Source: Abiotrophia defectiva_A | GTDB taxonomy: Bacteria > Bacillota > Bacilli > Lactobacillales > Aerococcaceae | Reading direction: 5' to 3' | DNA length: 10,967 bases | NCBI GenBank assembly: GCA_963546405.1 | Contig: CAUUNL010000056.1 | Span: 1-10,967 of the forward strand | Part shown: one piece after another, positions 1-6,388 of the stretch | Layout of the letters: the number at the start of each line of letters is the position of its first letter | Position numbering within the stretch: the stretch's first letter is position 1 | The notes under the pieces: model-generated | What the model was told of the DNA's origin: nothing | The model's database searches: none | The model's input: only the letters and a program-made list of their open reading frames with translations | Translations under genes and position numbers: made by a program

Positions 1-1
1 T

Positions 2-970
2 AGTTCGTCTTCAGAATTCCTAGGCAAAGAACCCTGGCGCTATCCGGAGCCATATACTAGCAGCATGAAGGACTACTTGCGCCTGCGCCACCGGCTCCTG
101 CCTTATCTCTATACTATGAACTACCGGGCGGCCTACCAGGCTCAGCCTCTGATTGAGCCCCTCTACTATCAGCACCCTGAAGAGGAGGCGGCCTATGAGG
201 TGGCTAATCAATATTATTTTGGTAGCCTAATCATGGTCATGCCCCTGACCCAGCCCCGTCATAAGGGCAGTCTCTGCTCTCGCTTCGATGGTTGGCTGCC
301 AGAAGGGACCTGGTATGATATCCAGACTGGCTTGGCCTATAGTGGGGGCCGGCGCTTGTCCATTTATCGGCCGCTGGAACGCATGGGCCTCTTCGCCAAG
401 GCGGGCGCCATCCTGCCTCTGTCTGGGGAAGATGGAACGGATAATTCGCTAGCCAACCCAAGCGTCTTGGAGCTGAGAATTTACAGTGGCGCCGATGGTC
501 ACTTTGACTTGGTGGAAGAGGCTGAAACTGTAGCTGACGGCACGGCCTTCCTCACGACCGGAATGACCTTTGTCGATGGCAAAGCATTCAAGTTGGCGCC
601 TCAAGGAACGGGGCTTCGGACCTATGAGCTGACCTTTGTCGGGGCTTGTTTGTCGGACCTAGAGCTAGCGGGCCAGGGTCGCCTAGTTGAGGTCGGCCAT
701 AATGACCAGGGCGACAGCCTAGTGCACCTTGAAGCCGACGGTCCCGTGACCCTTTCCTTCAAGCAGATCAAGCGTGACTCGCAGCAAGTGCGTTTAGATG
801 TCATTTTCGCTTATATCGAGCAAGCCCAAATGGAAAACCAGGCCAAGGACCAAATCTGGGCCCTGGTCAAGAAGGACATGCCGCTAGCCTATAAGATACT
901 AGAACTCCAAGGCCTAGTCTTAGAGCCGGAGGTTATTGAGCCTGTGATTGAGTTGCTGGTGACGGAGTGA
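2..970 (+). CDS. Glycoside hydrolase family 31 alpha-glycosidase, C-terminal part (5' end outside window)
   Basis: The reading frame is open from position 2, so 322 C-terminal residues are visible; an internal ATG at 65 is not the start. The first residues (SSSSEFLGKEPWRY, then SMKDYLRLRHRLLPYLYTMN) match the end of the GH31 (beta/alpha)8 barrel, just after the conserved Arg-x-His. QYYFGSLIMVMPLTQP, LPEGTWYDIQTG and GAILPL belong to the following beta-sandwich domain. Residues about 155-180 (VLELRIYSGADGHFDLVEEA) resemble the DUF5110 beta-domain. A charged, probably helical tail of about 60 residues follows. The catalytic nucleophile and acid lie upstream and cannot be checked. The family contains alpha-glucosidases and alpha-xylosidases; next to an alpha-glucoside operon, alpha-glucosidase is the better guess. 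The gene is clearly GC-richer than the genes from 1126 on (39 of 60 bases G or C at 241-300). Its own terminator follows, so it is probably not part of the downstream operon. Confidence 0.9.
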   Translation, partial: SSSSEFLGKEPWRYPEPYTSSMKDYLRLRHRLLPYLYTMNYRAAYQAQPLIEPLYYQHPEEEAAYEVANQYYFGSLIMVMPLTQPRHKGSLCSRFDGWLPEGTWYDIQTGLAYSGGRRLSIYRPLERMGLFAKAGAILPLSGEDGTDNSLANPSVLELRIYSGADGHFDLVEEAETVADGTAFLTTGMTFVDGKAFKLAPQGTGLRTYELTFVGACLSDLELAGQGRLVEVGHNDQGDSLVHLEADGPVTLSFKQIKRDSQQVRLDVIFAYIEQAQMENQAKDQIWALVKKDMPLAYKILELQGLVLEPEVIEPVIELLVTE

Positions 971-992
971 GTTGATATTGATTAATTAGCTT

Positions 993-1033
993 ATAGTGTG
1001 GATGAAGATCTTACTTCACCCACACTATTTTTT
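993..1033 (+). terminator. Rho-independent terminator of the GH31 gene
   Basis: ATAGTGTGG (993-1001) pairs perfectly with CCACACTAT (1020-1028). After one A/C mismatch, TGAAG (1003-1007) pairs with CTTCA (1014-1018) around a six-base loop. A run of six T (1028-1033) follows directly. It lies 22 bases after the GH31 stop codon and separates that gene from the operon promoter. Confidence 0.9.
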
Positions 1034-1040
1034 CGCAAAA

Positions 1041-1054
1041 CTAAAACGTTTTAG
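1041..1054. promoter_or_regulatory. Upstream LacI-family operator (perfect 14-bp palindrome)
   Basis: CTAAAACGTTTTAG is a perfect 14-bp inverted repeat with a central CG step, the form bound by LacI/GalR-family dimers. The core AAAACGTTTT recurs at 1102-1111, on the other side of the promoter. The only LacI-family gene in the window (7272-8276) is the likely binder; this is inferred from proximity and site type. Confidence 0.75.
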
Positions 1055-1067
1055 GAAAACGCTTGCT
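1054..1067. promoter_or_regulatory. cre site (CcpA catabolite repression element)
   Basis: GGAAAACGCTTGCT matches 13 of 14 positions of the cre consensus TGWAARCGYTWNCW, differing only at the first base. It overlaps the -35 box of the operon promoter, so CcpA bound here would block RNA polymerase when preferred sugars are present. It touches the end of the upstream operator. The site could also be read by the local LacI protein, but the asymmetric cre form fits CcpA better. Confidence 0.75.
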
Positions 1068-1091
1068 TTTTATCTGAAGGGGTGCTATGAT
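1063..1091 (+). promoter_or_regulatory. Sigma-70/SigA-type promoter of the alpha-glucoside operon
   Basis: The -35 box TTGCTT (1063-1068) and the -10 box TATGAT (1086-1091) are separated by exactly 17 bases. Transcription should begin near 1097-1100, at the edge of the second operator and about 27 bases before the first start codon. No comparably good promoter was seen before the later genes, which supports one long transcript. Confidence 0.8.
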
Positions 1092-1099
1092 AAATTTAA

Positions 1100-1113
1100 C
1101 GAAAACGTTTTAG
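1100..1113. promoter_or_regulatory. Downstream LacI-family operator overlapping the expected transcription start
   Basis: CGAAAACGTTTTAG shares the AAAACGTTTT core and right half (GTTTTAG) with the palindrome at 1041-1054; the left outer bases differ (CG in place of CT). Its centre is 59 bp from that of the upstream site. It sits at about +1 to +14, where a bound repressor would block initiation or clearance. It probably acts together with the upstream site. Confidence 0.7.
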
Positions 1114-1125
1114 TGAGGTGGGTTT

Positions 1126-1521
1126 ATGGGTAAAATCATTAGAATCCTCACTGGTTTAATTGATTTAATCATTGCCTATCTCGCCCTATATCTAGTGATG
1201 ACTCTGTTAGGAGTTCAGGAGACTAGTCGTGACTTGTTGGCGCAAGTCCTCTATATACTTTACGGTGTAATCTTCTCATCCTCTTTTTCTGGGAAAACGA
1301 TTGGTCGATTTTTTGGCCATTTACACTTGGACTATTATCGAAGGGATCAATCCTTCCTATGTTTAATCTCAAGGGAAGTTAGTAAAATGTTATACTTTTT
1401 ACCTTCTTGGATTGGCTGGTTCTTCATTGCAGTGACGCTAGTTCTCTTTGCCAAGCAAGGACGCTATTTGCACGATATCATTGGACAGACCTATGTTAAG
1501 GTGGATGAATCCTATGAATGA
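1126..1521 (+). CDS. RDD-family integral membrane protein
   Basis: This 131-residue protein starts at ATG 1126, five bases after GAGGTG. Family signs are an N-terminal RILTGLIDLIIAY segment with the membrane-embedded Asp13, GKTIG at 56-60 (the RDD GKTxGK-like turn), and RYLHDIIGQTYV at 113-124, equivalent to the family's RxxLHDxxxxTxVV ending. Three membrane segments are likely, near residues 7-29, 36-54 and 90-109. The molecular role of most RDD proteins is unknown; some have been linked to transport or ion tolerance. It is the first gene of the sugar operon, right behind the regulated promoter, and its last codons overlap the next gene, so it should be co-induced with the transporter and phosphorylase. 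Whether it helps transport, senses sugar or does something else cannot be told from sequence. Confidence 0.8.
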   Translation: MGKIIRILTGLIDLIIAYLALYLVMTLLGVQETSRDLLAQVLYILYGVIFSSSFSGKTIGRFFGHLHLDYYRRDQSFLCLISREVSKMLYFLPSWIGWFFIAVTLVLFAKQGRYLHDIIGQTYVKVDESYE

Positions 1522-1768
1522 GCCAATTGCAACATCTCCGTTAGCGCATATCCCAACGCTACCCCTACTCCTAGTGGTTATTATTTCTTATCTAGGCATG
1601 ACCTATCTCGCGAAAATATCTGATGGCTACTTTAAATGGCGGTCTTTTCTGCTTATGCAAGTAGGACTTAGTCTAGTAGCTTTATTTCTCAAACTAAACT
1701 TGGTGTTAGTTCTAGGCTTAGTTTTTTTTGATGCTGTCCTCTATATTTTTAAGTTGTCTAAGTATTGA
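1514..1768 (+). CDS. Small hydrophobic membrane protein of unknown function (84 aa)
   Basis: I do not recognise a family. I chose ATG 1514 because AAGGTGG (1498-1504), inside the end of the RDD gene, stands nine bases before it; ATG 1505 in the same frame has no room for a ribosome binding site. The start overlaps the RDD gene by 8 bp, suggesting translational coupling. The 84 residues begin with a short polar stretch, followed by hydrophobic segments near 15-33, 45-59 and 61-79, so two or three membrane spans are likely, joined by a polar loop (AKISDGYFKWR). There is no signal peptidase site or cysteine. The reading frame is followed within 15 bases by the GH65 start. It may form a complex with the RDD protein, but this rests on coupling alone. 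Confidence 0.7.
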   Translation: MNEPIATSPLAHIPTLPLLLVVIISYLGMTYLAKISDGYFKWRSFLLMQVGLSLVALFLKLNLVLVLGLVFFDAVLYIFKLSKY

Positions 1769-1782
1769 TGAAGGAGGTCGCT

Positions 1783-4116
1783 ATGGAAAATATTGAATAC
1801 TTGACTAGGGAAGTAAAAGGCATAAGAGAGTCCAGTTTCCAATCAAAATGGATTCGGAAATTTGAGACCATTTTCGCGCAAGGTAATGGCTATATGGGGA
1901 TACGTGCGTCAACTGAGGAACGATATATCAATGAAAAGCGAGGTGCGTTCATTGCAGGAAATTTCAATCAGTTTGATGAGAATGAAGTGACAGAATTAGC
2001 CAATTGCCCGGATTTGACCGCGGTAGAGGTCAAGGTTAATGGCAATAGAATTAACCTAGATTCGGGTCAAGTCGAAGATTACAGTCGGCAAATTGACTTA
2101 ATGACGGGTGAGGTTACACGCCACTTTAAGTGGGGACTAGATGAAGTTAGGCTAGAGTGGTCCTCCAAGCGCTTCGTTTCACTAGAAGATCTTCATGCTT
2201 TTTGTCATCACATTGAGTTAAGGAATCGTTCCAACAAGCCAGTGACAGTCGAGATAGTATCCGGGATTGATGGGCAAATCACTAATAGTGGGGCCCAGCA
2301 CTTTACAGAAGGTGAGAAGCGACTACGCGACAATGTTTTTCTGCAGATGCTAGCCACAACAAGCCAATCCAAAAAAAGCCTAGTGACGACCTTATCCCAT
2401 CGATTAAAAATTGAGGGAGAAGAGGCAAGTGTTGACCAGAGATTCGATATACAGCGTCGACGTCTTCTAATGAACTATAAGCTAACCTTAGAACCTAATA
2501 GTCGTCTGGAACTGGAGAGATACGGGACCTATCATACGGATTTTGATTTAGATCAAGATTCCAATCTCTCGCTAGGAGATTGGGCTTTGGAAGATAATCG
2601 ACGTATTTATCGAATAGGGTATGCTCAATTATTCAACGCCTCTCAAGCTCAGTGGCAGCGCGATGTTTGGCAGGCAGCACCTATTCACATTCAATCAAAC
2701 AATGCTATGGATGATTTGGCTCTTTACTTTGCCAAGTATCATCTTCAAATTATGACGCCGGCACATGATGAAAGGATGAATATTGGGGCCAAAGGTTTAA
2801 GTGGTGAGGGATATAAGGGACATACCTTTTGGGATACCGAATTATTCATGTTACCTTACTTTACCTATTCACAGCCTACTACTGCAAGGAGTCTCTTAAA
2901 ATATCGTTACCTTGGACTGGAAGGTGCGCATAATAAGGCTCAGGATAATGGCTACCAGGGTGCCCAATATCCTTGGGAGGCTGCCTGGCCTAGTGATGGC
3001 GAGACAACCCCAGTCTGGGGAGCGGCAGATATTATTAAGGGCACTGCAACCAAAGTCTGGTCAGGTTTCATCGAACAGCATATTACGGGTGATGTGGCCT
3101 TTGCTGTTCAACAGTATGTTGACATTACGGATGATCAAGACTTCATGAAACAATATGGTTATGAAATTATCTTGGATACGGCTAAGTTTTGGGCCTCGCG
3201 CTTAAACTATAACGATCAAGCTAATCGCTATGAAATCTGGGATGTCATCGGCCCCGATGAATACAAAGAGCATGTTAACAACAATGCCTTTACCAATTAT
3301 ATTGCGCATTGGAATATGCAGCGTGCCTTAAGCCTAATTGCCGAACTCAGAGCGGAGCAAGAGCAAGTCTATCAAGAGCTAGATCGAGCTTTAGATTTAG
3401 AGCATTTAGAGACAGAGCTCAGTGATAAATTAAAACTCTTTTACCTACCTCAGCTTAACCAAGCAGGAATTTTACCTCAAGATGATAGCTATCTTGATAA
3501 GCAGGTAATTGACCTAAGACCCTATAAGAATCAACTAGAAGTAGGCAGTCTCTTTAAGGTATATAATTTAGAGCAAGTTAATCAGATGCAGGTTTCTAAG
3601 CAAGCGGATGTCCTCTTATTAATCTTCTTGTTTGAACACTTGTTTGATAGGGAGGCTAAGCTAGCCAATTGGCACTATTATGAACCCAAAACAACACATG
3701 ATTCCTCACTATCGCTGTCCACGCATAGCATCTTAGCATCGGACTTGGGGGACCAGGCACTCGCCTATAGGCTTTTTAATGAGGCGATTAGCATCGATAT
3801 GGGTAGCTTAATGACGTCATCAGATGATGGCATTCATGCTGCATCCCTTGGAGGAATATGGCAAATGGTAGTGTTTGGTTTTGGTGGTCTACGTTGCATT
3901 GATGGGAAGTTGCGCATTCAACCGCATTTGCCAGCAGAGTGGCACCATTTGCACTACACTATTTTCTGGAAAGGAGTGAAGCTAGAAGTTAATGTGCAAC
4001 CCAAGTCCTTTAGTGTGACTAATCATTCGGAATTAAAGTCAGTCAATTTCTTACATCATCATCGTGAGATTGAAATCGCACCGCAAACTACAATCGAGTT
4101 ACAGGAGGAAAACTAG
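1783..4116 (+). CDS. Glycoside hydrolase family 65 inverting alpha-disaccharide phosphorylase
   Basis: This 777-residue cytoplasmic enzyme has the normal length for GH65 phosphorylases. The start is ATG 1783, five bases after AAGGAGG (1771-1777); in-frame TTG 1765 and ATG 1768 precede that site. Family enzymes cleave an alpha-linked disaccharide with phosphate, giving beta-glucose 1-phosphate. An N-terminal beta-sandwich (about 1-280) is followed by the (alpha/alpha)6 barrel, with WDTE at 350-353, GAQYPWEAAWPSDGE and the catalytic-acid motif IGPDEYKEHVNNNAFTNY, where Glu493 is the predicted general acid. THDSSLSLSTHS (638-649) and DDGIHAASLGGIWQ match the conserved phosphate-site regions. A short beta domain ends the protein. 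The downstream beta-phosphoglucomutase is its expected partner. The catalytic motif differs from GPNEYENNVNNNW, which I recall for lactobacillar maltose phosphorylase, so nigerose, kojibiose or another disaccharide is possible. The family is certain, the substrate is not. Confidence 0.93.
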   Translation: MENIEYLTREVKGIRESSFQSKWIRKFETIFAQGNGYMGIRASTEERYINEKRGAFIAGNFNQFDENEVTELANCPDLTAVEVKVNGNRINLDSGQVEDYSRQIDLMTGEVTRHFKWGLDEVRLEWSSKRFVSLEDLHAFCHHIELRNRSNKPVTVEIVSGIDGQITNSGAQHFTEGEKRLRDNVFLQMLATTSQSKKSLVTTLSHRLKIEGEEASVDQRFDIQRRRLLMNYKLTLEPNSRLELERYGTYHTDFDLDQDSNLSLGDWALEDNRRIYRIGYAQLFNASQAQWQRDVWQAAPIHIQSNNAMDDLALYFAKYHLQIMTPAHDERMNIGAKGLSGEGYKGHTFWDTELFMLPYFTYSQPTTARSLLKYRYLGLEGAHNKAQDNGYQGAQYPWEAAWPSDGETTPVWGAADIIKGTATKVWSGFIEQHITGDVAFAVQQYVDITDDQDFMKQYGYEIILDTAKFWASRLNYNDQANRYEIWDVIGPDEYKEHVNNNAFTNYIAHWNMQRALSLIAELRAEQEQVYQELDRALDLEHLETELSDKLKLFYLPQLNQAGILPQDDSYLDKQVIDLRPYKNQLEVGSLFKVYNLEQVNQMQVSKQADVLLLIFLFEHLFDREAKLANWHYYEPKTTHDSSLSLSTHSILASDLGDQALAYRLFNEAISIDMGSLMTSSDDGIHAASLGGIWQMVVFGFGGLRCIDGKLRIQPHLPAEWHHLHYTIFWKGVKLEVNVQPKSFSVTNHSELKSVNFLHHHREIEIAPQTTIELQEEN

Positions 4117-4117
4117 T

Positions 4118-5395
4118 ATGAAACCCGTATTCAAAAAAGTAGCAGCAACCCTTATGGCGACACTTGGCTTATTATCAGCGACAGTACCTTTTCAAAAGGT
4201 AGTTGGAGCACAGGAAGATTTAGGAGACTTCTCAGGTCAGACCTTAAAAGTCGGGCTTTGGGGAGGTAGTGATCAGGAAGAAAAGACCCTAGATACATTG
4301 ATTAAGAAGTTCGAAGAGAAGACACATGCTACTGTAGAGAAAAAAGTATACACAGACTATAATACGCAAATTCAAGCAGATATGGTTGGGCGGACTGCAC
4401 CAGATGTTTATTATGTAGATATGTCTATGTTGCCATTCTTCGTCGAACAAGGTGGTTTGGCTGAGCTAGATGCAAGTAAGTTTCAAACTGATAAATTCTA
4501 TTCCTCAATTATTGACGCTTTCTCAAGGGATGGAAAACTCTATGCTGTTCCAAAGGACTTCTCGACCTTAGCTATGTACCTAAATACTGGTATGTTTGAG
4601 AAAGCCGGTGTATCAGTGGATGAAGTCCCTGATAGTTTTGAAGAGCTCTTAAAATGGTTGCCAGAATTTCAAGCCAAGCTAGATAAAGCCTATGGGCCTG
4701 GTAAGGTAAAAGCAATTAGCTATAACCAAGACTTGGCTCGTAACCTTCATATTGCTGAACGTGGTGGGGCAAATCCAGTCACAGAGGACAACCGCTCCAA
4801 TTTGCAAGACAAAGCAGTTGTTGAAAACCTTAATTTCTACAAACAACTAGTAGATACTGGGGCAGCTGCTACACCAAAAGAAGTTGGGACTGGTTGGAAT
4901 GGTGAGGCCTTCGGTACAGAAAAAGTAGCCATCATGGATGAAGGGAACTGGGTATATCAGTTATTGAAACAACAATATTCTGATGTCAAGTTCAAAGTAA
5001 AAGAAATGCCAACTTACAAAGGGCAAAAAGGTTCTATGATGTTCTCAGTAGGTTGGGGTAAATACTCTGGAACTAAGAACAGTGAACTAGCAGATGCTTG
5101 GATTCGTTATATCACCGGCGCCGAAGCCATGAAGGAATGGGTTGAGGGAACTGGGACCTTACCATCAAGACAAGACGTTGCTGAAGAGGCCAAAATCACA
5201 GGTAACCAAGATCTAAATATGCACATTAAGGCCTGGGAATATGCTACCCCATGGCAAAAAGGACCTTCACTCTCTACTATTGCGAATGCCTATATGAACT
5301 TCTTGCCTAAAGCCTTAGATGGTTCAGAAACATTGGAAGATGCGATGAAACACGCAGACGAACAGGCTAATACTGATATTGACGCAGGTAACTAA
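4118..5395 (+). CDS. Extracellular sugar-binding protein of an ABC importer (MalE-like)
   Basis: The start is ATG 4118, one base after the GH65 stop, with CAGGAGG (4102-4108) nine bases upstream. The 425-residue protein has a signal sequence: Lys-rich start (MKPVFKK), hydrophobic core (ATLMATLGLLSATV) and a likely cleavage after VGA31. LKVGLWGG near the mature N terminus, then PDVYYVDMSMLPFFVEQGG, GKLYAVPKDFSTLAMYLN and FGTEKVAIMDEGNWV, are typical of family 1 solute-binding proteins for malto- and other oligosaccharides. It should capture the sugar outside the cell and deliver it to the two permeases downstream. Most Gram-positive binding proteins are lipoproteins, but there is no lipobox and no cysteine anywhere in this protein. 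How it is kept at the cell surface is therefore unclear. The exact sugar cannot be deduced. Confidence 0.92.
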   Translation: MKPVFKKVAATLMATLGLLSATVPFQKVVGAQEDLGDFSGQTLKVGLWGGSDQEEKTLDTLIKKFEEKTHATVEKKVYTDYNTQIQADMVGRTAPDVYYVDMSMLPFFVEQGGLAELDASKFQTDKFYSSIIDAFSRDGKLYAVPKDFSTLAMYLNTGMFEKAGVSVDEVPDSFEELLKWLPEFQAKLDKAYGPGKVKAISYNQDLARNLHIAERGGANPVTEDNRSNLQDKAVVENLNFYKQLVDTGAAATPKEVGTGWNGEAFGTEKVAIMDEGNWVYQLLKQQYSDVKFKVKEMPTYKGQKGSMMFSVGWGKYSGTKNSELADAWIRYITGAEAMKEWVEGTGTLPSRQDVAEEAKITGNQDLNMHIKAWEYATPWQKGPSLSTIANAYMNFLPKALDGSETLEDAMKHADEQANTDIDAGN

Positions 5396-5400
5396 GAAGA

Positions 5401-5429
5401 ATGGGGCTGAGGGTCAACCTTAGCCCCAT
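5401..5429 (+). promoter_or_regulatory. Intercistronic stem-loop after the binding-protein gene
   Basis: ATGGGGCT (5401-5408) pairs with AGCCCCAT (5422-5429). GAGG pairs with CCTT inside it (one G-T wobble), giving a 12-bp stem with a five-base loop. No clean T run follows (TTATTGTTAAT), so it is not a strong terminator. At this place in sugar ABC operons such a hairpin typically stabilises the binding-protein mRNA or causes partial termination, giving more binding protein than permease. That role is inferred. Confidence 0.6.
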
Positions 5430-5467
5430 TTATTGTTAATATCGATGTCGAAAGGAATGATGAGAGA

Positions 5468-6376
5468 ATGGTCGATAAGATTAAGCAAAAAATGACCAAG
5501 CGACAACGGGAAGAAATGCTGCAGGCCTATACATTTCTAACTCCGACCTTTGTTATTGTGGGGATATTCTTCTTAATCTCTATTATTTTCGCGATATATT
5601 TATCTTTTAATAGTGTCAATCTATTCAACAATCAATTCACCTTCAAGGGTTTGGCCAACTATCAACGTATGCTAAGCGATAAGCGGGCAATGATTGCCTT
5701 AAAGAATACAGCTATTTTTGCTTTCGTAGTGGCTCCAGTTCAGACAGTAGTTGCTTTGGTAGTGGCTTATGTATTAAACAACAAAGATTTGAAGGGGAGG
5801 AAGTTTTTTAAGTTAGTCTACTTTCTACCAACTCTAACATCTAGTTCTGCTCTAACGATGATTTTTATGTTTATCTTTAATGTATATGGGCCTATCAATG
5901 AATTTCTGTTAAGCACTGGCATGATTGCTGAGCGTATTAATTTCTTGCAGGAGCCCCAATATGCATTGAAAGTTATTATGGTTATGAATATTTGGTCGAC
6001 TGTACCTTACTTCATGACAATTTATCTAGCTTCCTTGGTTGATTTACCTAAGGCGCTATACGAAGCTGCGGATATTGATGGGGCTTCATCATTTCAGAAA
6101 TTTCGCTTTATTACGGTACCTTATTTACGTCCAGTCACTACATTTGTTCTCTTATCCGGGTTAATTGGTACCTTCCAAATGTTTGACCAAGCCTACATTT
6201 TCTCTAATGGCTCTGGGGGACCAGCCAATTCGACCCTTACGCTAGCCCTGATGATTTATCAATATGCATTTGGACAGATGAATACAATGGGTTATGCCGC
6301 TGCCTTAGCAATAGTATTGGCTATTGTTATCTTTTGTGTGTCACTATTGGCTGAACAAGTAAACAGGGAAAGATAG
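5468..6376 (+). CDS. Sugar ABC transporter permease, MalF-type
   Basis: This 302-residue protein is one of the two membrane subunits of the importer. About six membrane helices are visible, beginning near residue 22 after a basic cytoplasmic N terminus (KIKQKMTKRQREE). The EAA loop that contacts the ATPase reads EAADIDG at 199-205, followed by FRFITVPYLRP, as in MalF/UgpA-type permeases. The length fits the short Gram-positive form without the large MalF periplasmic loop. ATG 5468 is the only sensible start: AAGGA lies about 11 bases upstream, and the closer ATGs at 5457 and 5460 are in another frame. The second permease follows immediately. No ATPase gene is nearby, so an ATPase from elsewhere, probably an MsmK/MalK-type shared one, must be used. 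Confidence 0.93.
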   Translation: MVDKIKQKMTKRQREEMLQAYTFLTPTFVIVGIFFLISIIFAIYLSFNSVNLFNNQFTFKGLANYQRMLSDKRAMIALKNTAIFAFVVAPVQTVVALVVAYVLNNKDLKGRKFFKLVYFLPTLTSSSALTMIFMFIFNVYGPINEFLLSTGMIAERINFLQEPQYALKVIMVMNIWSTVPYFMTIYLASLVDLPKALYEAADIDGASSFQKFRFITVPYLRPVTTFVLLSGLIGTFQMFDQAYIFSNGSGGPANSTLTLALMIYQYAFGQMNTMGYAAALAIVLAIVIFCVSLLAEQVNRER

Positions 6377-6388
6377 GTGTCATGGCAA

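Noticed and set aside
20..804. Three minus-strand open frames within the GH31 gene
   Set aside because: They are antisense to a conserved coding region, have no family likeness, and arise from the high GC content.
1448..1513. Longer form of the small membrane protein starting at ATG 1448
   Set aside because: The extra 22 residues lie wholly inside the RDD gene in another frame, and the good ribosome binding site (AAGGTGG, 1498-1504) points to ATG 1514.
1765..1782. Earlier start of GH65 at TTG 1765 or ATG 1768
   Set aside because: The AAGGAGG site at 1771-1777 lies after these codons and is correctly spaced for ATG 1783.
2912..3148. 78-codon open frame on the + strand inside GH65
   Set aside because: It lies in a different frame across conserved GH65 motifs and has no ribosome binding site; it is a shadow of the real gene.
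4064..4117. Earlier start of the binding protein at ATG 4064
   Set aside because: It would put a basic stretch before the signal peptide and overlap GH65; CAGGAGG at 4102-4108 fits ATG 4118.
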